In this document: positions 1-5,800 of the stretch, piece after piece
Layout of the letters: the number at the start of each line of letters is the position of its first letter
How positions within the stretch are numbered: the first letter of the stretch is position 1
Assembly (NCBI GenBank): GCA_947253155.1
Contig: CAMXYK010000012.1
Coordinates: 1-33,204, forward strand
Source of the DNA: an uncultured Bifidobacteriaceae bacterium
GTDB lineage: Bacteria > Actinomycetota > Actinomycetes > Actinomycetales > Bifidobacteriaceae
Length of the DNA stretch: 33,204 bases
Reading direction: 5' to 3'
The notes under the pieces: generated by a model
What the model was told of the DNA's origin: nothing
Database searches by the model: none
The model's input: the letters and a program-made list of their open reading frames with translations, nothing else
Program-made: the position numbers and the translations under genes

Positions 1-93
1 AACTCTTTTAGCAGCCAGAGCGCACGAAGGACGGGACGTGCGAGGAGAGAAATCCACCGAAACTCGCGCCACACCAAGCAAATCGTAAAATGA
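1..93. other. Unassigned GC-rich left edge, possible 3' end of an upstream gene
   Basis: This stretch is clearly more GC-rich than the surrounding DNA. Two plus-strand frames are open from the window edge, one ending at TAA 86-88 and one at TGA 91-93. It also holds a short hairpin, CGCACG (21-26) with CGTGCG (37-42). It could be the last codons of a gene that starts outside the window or the tail of a structured RNA. I do not recognise either reading. Confidence 0.2.
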
Positions 94-110
94 ACTATAC
101 TAAAAACAAA

Positions 111-150
111 CAAAAGGCCACGTAATCTAGTGCGATTGCATGACCTTTTG
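111..150 (-). terminator. Rho-independent terminator of the acetolactate synthase-type gene
   Basis: The arms are CAAAAGG (111-117) and CCTTTTG (144-150), with further pairing inside (TAATC with GATTG). Read on the minus strand the hairpin is followed by a T-rich run (TTTGTTTTTAG). It lies about 20 bp past the stop codon of the minus-strand gene ending at 171. Confidence 0.7.
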
Positions 151-170
151 CTTGCGAAATTTATTAAAAC

Positions 171-1922
171 TCAGTTGCTAAAGTCAATATCGCCGAGCTT
201 TTCAATAAGCTTCATATTCTCGCTGTAATCAACTGGGCAAGAAATCACGTCGACGCCGCTTTCCTGCTCCAAAGCCGCACGAAGCATATTGTACAAATCT
301 TCTGGCTTCTTAACGCAGTGTCCGCGCGCGCCAAAGCTTTCAGCCAGTTTTGGCACATCCGGATTATGGAAATCAACATACTCGTGCTCGCCAGCGTGAA
401 GCTCCATCTTCCACTTGATTAAGCCGTACGCGTTATCTTCCCAAACAAGAACCACCATGCGGCTTCCAACGCGCACAGCAGTTTCAATCTCTTGAACGTT
501 CATCATAAAGCTGCCGTCGCCCATCACAGCCAAAACTGGTTTCGTGTTCATTTTGCCGCCAATATCGCGAATAAACGAAGCTCCAACAGCTCCAGGAAGC
601 GTCCAAGCCATAGTAGAAAGACTGTTGTCGATTATGCAAGTATTCGGGTGCATAGTTGGGTACAAGCGTGCCATCCACATTTTCAAAGCGCCCGTATCTA
701 CAAGCACCTTCGTACCTTCAGGAACAGCGCGGCGAATATCGTAAACTACTCGTTGCGGTTTCATTGGCATACTTTCGTCGTTTTCGCAAGAATGTAATTC
801 TTCCGTAAGTAGTTGTCGAATACGAGGGTGACTTACGTCGAAAGTAATATTGCGCGTCTTTAATACTTCTGTAAGAGTTTTAAGCGTTTGGCCAATATTC
901 GCCATAATATTCAGCGCAGTAGGGTAGTGCGCGTCGGTATCTTCCACAAAAGTATTGATGTGAATAATAGTTTTATCAATATTCGGGTTGATTTTCTTCG
1001 GATCAAACTGCTGAATCGAAAAACCTACGGCAATAATCAAATCAGCAGTGTCAAAAGCGAAGTTTTCGTAGTCGCGATGCATAAAGCCAACGACTCCAAG
1101 CGCATTCGGATGATTATCCGGGAAAACTCCCTTACCTTCAAAAGTAGTTGCAACCGGCACGTTAAGCTGCTCAGCAAAAGCAAGAAGCTGATCCTCAGCG
1201 TGAGATCGCGCAACGCCATTTCCAGCCAAAATAATAGGCTGCTTTGCTTTACTAATAATTTGAGCAGCTTCTTCAATAGTGTCTGGAGCTGGCATAATGT
1301 GTAGCGGATGCGGCAATGGAAGCGGCTTTGCGTCAGCAGGTGCTGGCATTTCGCTAATATCTTCCGGAATAACAAGGCAGGTTGCTCCCGGGCGGTTGCG
1401 GCCGGCAATAGAGAACGCTTTTCGAACCATTTCTGGCGCAGAAGCTGGAGCAAGCATCATAGAAGACCACTGCGTAATCGGCTGGAAAAGCGCAACCAAA
1501 TCAATAATTTGGTGAGATTCCTTATAAAGCCTTGAAACGTTACCTTGTGCGCAAATTGCCACAAGCGGCGTAGTGCTTGCGTTTGCTTGAGCTACAGGAA
1601 GCGTAAGATTTAGCGCTCCAGGGCCTAAAGTTGCCAAGCATACGCCCGGCTTTCCTGTAATATGAGCGTAAGTTGCTGCCATAAAACCAGCGCCCTGCTC
1701 GTGGCGAGTAAGCACAAAACGAATGCGGCCGTCGCGCTCAATTGCTTCAAGAAGTGGAATATTTTCCTCGCCAGGAATGCCGAAAACTACTTCAACGCCT
1801 TCATTTACTAAGCATTCAACAACTAAATCTGCAGTGTTGCGCTGATGGTTTTCGCGAAGATGCTTTTGACGAGCGAGTTTTTGTTCAATATTCTTATTTT
1901 CTGTTTCTTGTGCTTCAAACAT
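171..1922 (-). CDS. Acetolactate synthase-type thiamine diphosphate enzyme (large subunit family)
   Basis: This 583-residue protein has the three-domain layout of the ThDP-dependent acetolactate synthase/pyruvate oxidase family. The N-terminal pyrimidine-binding domain carries GIPGEEN (48-54) and the RHEQGA motif, whose Glu75 is the expected ThDP-activating glutamate. The C-terminal domain carries the ThDP/metal motif from GDGS (468) to the NAYG asparagine (497). The expected reaction is condensation of two pyruvates to acetolactate in the cytoplasm. No regulatory subunit gene (ilvN/ilvH) is adjacent, which fits a stand-alone catabolic or acid-balancing enzyme as well as a biosynthetic one. 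Glyoxylate carboligase- or oxalyl-CoA decarboxylase-like activity cannot be excluded from sequence alone. The ATG at 1922 is preceded only by a weak AAGCGGA. The gene is divergent from the permease at 2198. Confidence 0.85.
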   Translation of the reverse strand: MFEAQETENKNIEQKLARQKHLRENHQRNTADLVVECLVNEGVEVVFGIPGEENIPLLEAIERDGRIRFVLTRHEQGAGFMAATYAHITGKPGVCLATLGPGALNLTLPVAQANASTTPLVAICAQGNVSRLYKESHQIIDLVALFQPITQWSSMMLAPASAPEMVRKAFSIAGRNRPGATCLVIPEDISEMPAPADAKPLPLPHPLHIMPAPDTIEEAAQIISKAKQPIILAGNGVARSHAEDQLLAFAEQLNVPVATTFEGKGVFPDNHPNALGVVGFMHRDYENFAFDTADLIIAVGFSIQQFDPKKINPNIDKTIIHINTFVEDTDAHYPTALNIMANIGQTLKTLTEVLKTRNITFDVSHPRIRQLLTEELHSCENDESMPMKPQRVVYDIRRAVPEGTKVLVDTGALKMWMARLYPTMHPNTCIIDNSLSTMAWTLPGAVGASFIRDIGGKMNTKPVLAVMGDGSFMMNVQEIETAVRVGSRMVVLVWEDNAYGLIKWKMELHAGEHEYVDFHNPDVPKLAESFGARGHCVKKPEDLYNMLRAALEQESGVDVISCPVDYSENMKLIEKLGDIDFSN

Positions 1923-1932
1923 ATTCCGCTTC

Positions 1933-1964
1933 TTGTGTAGTTGTGTAGTTATTCAGTTGTGTAG
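1933..1964. repeat. Four 8-bp units upstream of the acetolactate synthase-type gene
   Basis: Four consecutive octamers occur: TTGTGTAG (1933-1940), TTGTGTAG (1941-1948), the diverged TTATTCAG (1949-1956) and TTGTGTAG (1957-1964). They lie in the 5' untranslated or promoter region of the minus-strand gene, just upstream of its start codon. Confidence 0.7.
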
Positions 1965-2005
1965 TCAACAAATTCTTTTCTACATAATATACGTATTCCT
2001 GTCTT

Positions 2006-2038
2006 TTGCGACATGCTTTGCGGATGCGCGTGTCACAA
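2006..2038. promoter_or_regulatory. Imperfect inverted repeat in the divergent promoter region
   Basis: Two 11-bp arms, TTGCGACATGC (2006-2016) and GCGTGTCACAA (2028-2038), are complementary at 9 of 11 positions and separated by 11 bp. The arm centres are 22 bp apart, about two helical turns, which suits a dimeric repressor or activator. The element lies between the divergent acetolactate synthase-type and permease genes, so it could control either or both. No bound regulator can be named. Confidence 0.4.
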
Positions 2039-2197
2039 AAAAGGGCGGATTTTTAACCCTTGTATTTGCGGCTAAATCTGGCTCTTAATAGTGGCTAATA
2101 CCTTGCTATTTCAATGATTTTGTCGGGAATTTGGACGCTTTATGGGAATGGGTTTCTAGTACACTTAGATAAGTTGTATTTGTTGCCTTACGGAGGA

Positions 2198-3394
2198 ATG
2201 ATGAAGCGCTGGCTGTTAAATTTGGTCAAGTGTGAAACCATTCTTATTGTTGCGGCGATTTTGGCAATTATTTCCTGTTTTTTCGTGCCTCCTGATTCTC
2301 AATACTTGGGTTATATTCACGTAAATACTATTTCGCAGCTTGTTTGCTTAATGATGGTTGTGTGTGGATTCCAGCGTATTGGTGTATTTCGTGCGATTGG
2401 TGCGCGTCTTTTAAGGCATGTTAGAACTGAGCGCGGGCTTGTGTTAGTGCTTATGTCGCTAACATTCTTTTCGTCAATGTGGATTACGAACGACGTTGCT
2501 CTCGTAACTTTTGTGCCTTTTGCGCTTTCCGTGCTTGTTATGGCGAATGCTGAAAAACGTTCGATTCTTGTTATTACGCTTATGACGATCGGCGCGAATG
2601 TTGGCAGTATGCTTACTCCTATTGGCAATGCACATAATTTGTACTTAAAAGCCTTAACGCATATGTCTACTAAAGACTTTTTGAAGATTATGGCACCGTA
2701 TACGGTTACTGCTGCGGTGCTTATGGTTGCGTTTGCTTTTGTGTTCTTTAAGTCTCGTAAGGTTGATCAGTTCGCTGGCTTGCATGGTGACGATATTGAG
2801 CAAAGCGTGCTTGCTCCGTCTCATGGTCATCCGCAGCCAGATGAGATTCGCGTTATGGGTTATGGCATGAGTTTTACTCGTTGGCGAGTTATTGTTTATA
2901 GCTTGCTTTTTGTGGTTTGCTTGTGCGGTGTAAGCGGTTGGATTCCAGACTGGCTTATGCTTGCGATTATGGTGGTTGCTTTTATTCTTTGCGACCGTCA
3001 CGTGTTCCGCGTACTTGACTGGGCGTTGCCGCTTACGTTTATTATGTTCTTTGTTTTTATTGGCAATATGCGCAGAGTTCCAGGATTTAGCGATCTTGCA
3101 CAAATGTGGGTTGGGTCGCATCCTATGGAAGTTTCTGTGGCATCTAGCCAGTTTATTAGCAATGTGCCGACGACGATTTTGCTTTCTGGATTCTGTGATC
3201 AGTGGAAGATGCTGATTATTGGTACGAATCTTGGCGGAATGGGTACGCTTATTGCTTCTATGGCTTCGCTTATTTCTTACAAGGGCATTACGCATCAATA
3301 TCCTGAGCATAGGGGACGTTATTTGCTTACGTACACGATTGTGAACGTGTTCTTCCTTGCTGTGCTTATGTCTCTCGCTTGCATTATTGAGTAG
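2198..3394 (+). CDS. SLC13/ArsB-NhaD-type ion transporter superfamily permease
   Basis: A hydrophobic protein of about 398 residues with roughly ten membrane-spanning segments. It shows the duplicated signature of the ion-transporter superfamily. One half has a TPIGNAHN motif after an NDVALVTFVPF segment. The other half has SQFISNVP followed by GTNLGGMGTLIASMASL. Members move anions such as dicarboxylates, arsenite or sulfate, or exchange Na+/H+; the substrate cannot be told here. The reading frame is open from 2114, but GGAGG at 2192-2196 sits just before the ATG pair at 2198/2201, so translation most likely begins there. Divergence from an acetolactate synthase-type gene hints at a shared role in organic acid or pH handling; this is inference only. 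Confidence 0.8.
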   Translation: MMKRWLLNLVKCETILIVAAILAIISCFFVPPDSQYLGYIHVNTISQLVCLMMVVCGFQRIGVFRAIGARLLRHVRTERGLVLVLMSLTFFSSMWITNDVALVTFVPFALSVLVMANAEKRSILVITLMTIGANVGSMLTPIGNAHNLYLKALTHMSTKDFLKIMAPYTVTAAVLMVAFAFVFFKSRKVDQFAGLHGDDIEQSVLAPSHGHPQPDEIRVMGYGMSFTRWRVIVYSLLFVVCLCGVSGWIPDWLMLAIMVVAFILCDRHVFRVLDWALPLTFIMFFVFIGNMRRVPGFSDLAQMWVGSHPMEVSVASSQFISNVPTTILLSGFCDQWKMLIIGTNLGGMGTLIASMASLISYKGITHQYPEHRGRYLLTYTIVNVFFLAVLMSLACIIE

Positions 3395-3533
3395 TGTTTG
3401 CTTAAGTTTTGCAGTAGTTATTTAGTAGTGTGTTATTTGGTTTTAGTAGTATCTGTTTATTTTTTTTTTACTTGAGTTTATTGTGCTTAAATAAGCATTA
3501 TTTGCGATTAATGGCGCGTTGATAGTGCCGTCT
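3395..3533. other. AT-rich spacer without a recognisable gene
   Basis: The interval between the permease and tRNA-Arg contains several TAGTAG/TTTAGTAGT words just after the permease stop codon and a run of T around 3460. It also has a small hairpin, TGCTT-AAAT-AAGCA. No strong terminator for the permease was found. Confidence 0.5.
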
Positions 3534-3542
3534 TGGTATAAT
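3534..3542 (+). promoter_or_regulatory. Extended -10 promoter element of tRNA-Arg
   Basis: TGG-TATAAT reads as an extended -10 box (TGnTATAAT). It ends 12 bp before the first base of the tRNA, so transcription would start a few bases upstream of the mature 5' end. No well-placed -35 box is evident, which is tolerated by extended -10 promoters. Confidence 0.6.
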
Positions 3543-3554
3543 AACCATTTGTTT

Positions 3555-3627
3555 GCCTCTGTAGCTCAAAGGATAGAGCAACGGCCTTCTAATCCGTTGG
3601 TTGCGCGTTCGAGTCGCGTCGGGGGCA
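3555..3627 (+). tRNA. tRNA-Arg (anticodon TCT)
   Basis: The cloverleaf can be drawn by hand. The acceptor stem pairs GCCTCTG with CGGGGGC and the D stem pairs GCTC with GAGC. The anticodon loop is CTTCTAA, with anticodon TCT reading AGA/AGG codons. The T arm is GCGCG-TTCGAGT-CGCGT. The innermost anticodon-stem position (31-39) is a C-T opposition. The CCA end is not encoded: the discriminator A is followed by CTA. The tRNA ends only 11 bp from the convergent stop codon of the Fur-family gene. Confidence 0.95.
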
Positions 3628-3638
3628 CTATGAGATCT

Positions 3639-4037
3639 TTATTTCTCGCGGCAGTTTTCGCATAAGCCGAATACTTCCAGCGTGTGGTCAACAACTGTGT
3701 ATCCGTGCGCTTGCGCAACATTATGAATCCAGCCTTCGTCGTCAGGCGGCTCAATATCAACGGTTTTTCCGCAACGTTCGCAAACTAAATGATGGTGATG
3801 TGTATTCTCGTCGCAAATACGGAATAATTGCTGACCATTAAAACGCACTGTATCTACTTCGCCGCTTTGAGTAAGCGAATTAAGCTGACGATACACTGTA
3901 GCCAAGCCAATAATTTCGCCATCTTGTGCCAAAAGCCTATGTAACTCTTGAGCTGAAACAAAATTGCGAGACTCACGTAAATATGAGAGCACTATTTCTT
4001 TTTGCTTAGTATGTCTACGTACAGGTTCGCCAGCCAT
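3639..4037 (-). CDS. Fur-family metal-dependent transcriptional regulator (Fur or Zur)
   Basis: A 132-residue protein, the normal length for the family. The N-terminal half is the winged helix, with the recognition region around GLATVYRQLNSL (44-55). The C-terminal half is the dimerisation and metal-binding domain. It has His80-83, then Cys86 and Cys89 (CERC), His111, His118, and Cys126/Cys129 (CENC), so both structural-zinc CxxC pairs are present. The HHHHLVCERCG stretch resembles actinobacterial Zur/FurB, but Fur or PerR function cannot be excluded. The gene starts 18 bp after purK on the same strand, with AAAGGA before its ATG, so it is probably co-transcribed with purE and purK. Its 3' end faces tRNA-Arg. 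Confidence 0.9.
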   Translation of the reverse strand: MAGEPVRRHTKQKEIVLSYLRESRNFVSAQELHRLLAQDGEIIGLATVYRQLNSLTQSGEVDTVRFNGQQLFRICDENTHHHHLVCERCGKTVDIEPPDDEGWIHNVAQAHGYTVVDHTLEVFGLCENCREK

Positions 4038-4055
4038 TTCGCATCCTTTCGTTAT

Positions 4056-5228
4056 TTAATCTAGTTCGTCATCCCAGCAGCCGGTTGCGTCTAATGCTGC
4101 AGCTGCTTCAACAGGGTCGTCGCATAAAACAGTAATATGACCCATTTTTCGATTCTTGCGAACTTCAGCTTTGCCATAATCATGCACATGCCATTCTGGA
4201 TGTTCCAAAATCAGCGAACGCGTAGGAGCCACATGCTGACCAAGCACATTCACCATAACAGCAGGGGAAAGCAGCTTCGGCTTCTTTAAAGGCCATCCAA
4301 CAATGCCGCGAATATGTGCTTCGAATTGATCCATATCGCAAGCTTCAATCGTGTAGTGTCCAGAATTATGAGGACGAGGCGCAAGCTCGTTTACTACTAC
4401 GCGATTATCTTTCGTAATAAAAAGCTCAATTCCCAAAGTGCCTGCAAGTTCGAAACCTTTTGCTAATCGTAGCGCAAGCTCGTGAGCTGCATTTTCTACT
4501 TCAGGATTAACAACAGCAGGAGCTAAAGTCATGTGCAAAATACTATTGTGGTGCACATTCTTTACTAGAGGATAAGTCACAAAATCCTTGCCATTTCCGG
4601 AAACAAGAATTGAAGCTTCGAAAGAAAAGTCAACAAAACCTTCAAGAATAGAAGGAGGGAATTTTCCGCCGCGATCCGCACGATGGTGAATATTGGCAAC
4701 GTCTTCTTCAGTGCGAAGCACGTCTTGTCCGTGGCCATCATAGCCGCCTCGGCGAGTTTTCAAAATAGCAGGCAATCCAATTTCGTCAATAGCTGCGTCT
4801 AAATCGTCAAGATTATTAACTTCGCGCCATTTAGCGGTTTCGATTCCGTGATCATTAATAAACGTTTTTTCGCTTACTCTATCTTGCGTAACTCGCAATA
4901 AGTCTGTGCCTTGAGGAATAGCAGTAAGATGACGGACTTTATCTAGCGCGTCTGCGTTTACGTTTTCAAATTCGTACGTTAAAACGTCGCAACGTTCTGC
5001 AAGCTCGCGCAAGCCTTCAGGATCATCGTAATTTGCTTCAACCTGTAAATCTGCTACTTGGAACACTGGGCAGTCAAGAGTTGGGTCAAGAACGCCAATT
5101 CTAAAGCCCATATGACGTGCTGCAATAGCCATCATGCGCCCAAGCTGACCGCCGCCAATAATTCCAATAGTTGCGCCTGGCATTAAGCGTTCCACAGCGC
5201 CATTAGTGACTTCAGATAAGGTTGGCAT
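4056..5228 (-). CDS. purK: N5-carboxyaminoimidazole ribonucleotide synthase (PurK)
   Basis: PurK uses ATP and bicarbonate to convert AIR to N5-CAIR, the substrate of PurE, in cytoplasmic purine synthesis. The 390-residue protein has the N-terminal nucleotide-binding turn GIIGGGQLGRM (22-32). It has a central ATP-grasp domain with KTRRGGYDGHGQ, and the C-terminal VNELAPRPHNSGHYT motif typical of PurK. The frame is open from 5273, but GAGG six bases before the ATG at 5228 marks the start. The gene overlaps the end of purE by 17 bases, so the two are translationally coupled. A Fur-family gene follows 18 bp downstream. Confidence 0.95.
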   Translation of the reverse strand: MPTLSEVTNGAVERLMPGATIGIIGGGQLGRMMAIAARHMGFRIGVLDPTLDCPVFQVADLQVEANYDDPEGLRELAERCDVLTYEFENVNADALDKVRHLTAIPQGTDLLRVTQDRVSEKTFINDHGIETAKWREVNNLDDLDAAIDEIGLPAILKTRRGGYDGHGQDVLRTEEDVANIHHRADRGGKFPPSILEGFVDFSFEASILVSGNGKDFVTYPLVKNVHHNSILHMTLAPAVVNPEVENAAHELALRLAKGFELAGTLGIELFITKDNRVVVNELAPRPHNSGHYTIEACDMDQFEAHIRGIVGWPLKKPKLLSPAVMVNVLGQHVAPTRSLILEHPEWHVHDYGKAEVRKNRKMGHITVLCDDPVEAAAALDATGCWDDELD

Positions 5229-5709
5229 TGGATTCCTCAACTTTCGCTTTAAGCTCTTCGCGATATTCTGCAAGTTCGTTAGCTAGACGCTCGTCGGTTG
5301 TGCTTAGAATGCTTACGGCTAGAAGTCCTGCGTTAGTTGCGCCAGAATTTCCGACTGCAGTTGTTGCAACAGGAATTCCGCCTGGCATTTGCACAATAGA
5401 AAGCAACGAATCCCATCCAGATAGCGCATGGGAGCGCACTGGAACGCCAATAACAGGCAGTGTGGTTTGCGCTGCAATCATACCAGGAAGGTGAGCTGCT
5501 CCACCTGCTCCTGCAATAATAATATGGAAGCCCTCTTTTCGAGCATTATGCGCAAAATCAGCCATAAGTTCTGGCGTGCGATGTGCAGAAATAACTCGTT
5601 TCATGTAAGGAACTTGGAATTTATCTAGGATTTCACAAGCATGACGCATGGTCTCCCAATCACTTGAAGATCCCATTACGACAGCGACGGTTGGCTTTAA
5701 TTCTGACAC
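5212..5709 (-). CDS. purE: N5-carboxyaminoimidazole ribonucleotide mutase (PurE, class I)
   Basis: PurE shifts the carboxyl group of N5-CAIR to give CAIR, working directly after PurK. At 165 residues it matches class I bacterial PurE. Family motifs are GSSSDW (13-18), SAHRTPE (41-47) and GAGGAAHLPGM (67-77), which build the nucleotide site and hold the catalytic histidines. The start is GTG at 5709, supported by GGGAGG six bases upstream. The gene heads the purE-purK-fur unit and lies 81 bp after the MprF-like gene. That gap carries an AT-rich hairpin (5767-5784) that may end transcription from upstream. Confidence 0.95.
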   Translation of the reverse strand: MSELKPTVAVVMGSSSDWETMRHACEILDKFQVPYMKRVISAHRTPELMADFAHNARKEGFHIIIAGAGGAAHLPGMIAAQTTLPVIGVPVRSHALSGWDSLLSIVQMPGGIPVATTAVGNSGATNAGLLAVSILSTTDERLANELAEYREELKAKVEESNANLI

Positions 5710-5783
5710 GATGAACCTCCCTGACGTGCAGTTTTTACTTTACGCAACAGTAGGGAGAACTCGCCGAAGTTTTATTAAAAACT

Positions 5784-5800
5784 TAACAAATTATTTGTTA
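5784..5800 (-). terminator. Short palindrome at the end of the MprF-like gene, possible weak terminator
   Basis: TAACAAAT and ATTTGTTA flank one central base and overlap the stop codon of the minus-strand gene. On that strand the palindrome is followed by AGTTTTT and then by a second hairpin, AAGTTTT/AAAACTT (5767-5784). Both stems are pure AT and weak, so termination is only a possibility. Confidence 0.35.

Noticed and set aside
3555..3760. Small minus-strand reading frame over the tRNA-Arg and the end of fur
   Set aside because: Its C-terminal part is a translation of the complement of the tRNA, a common false ORF; no ribosome site supports it.
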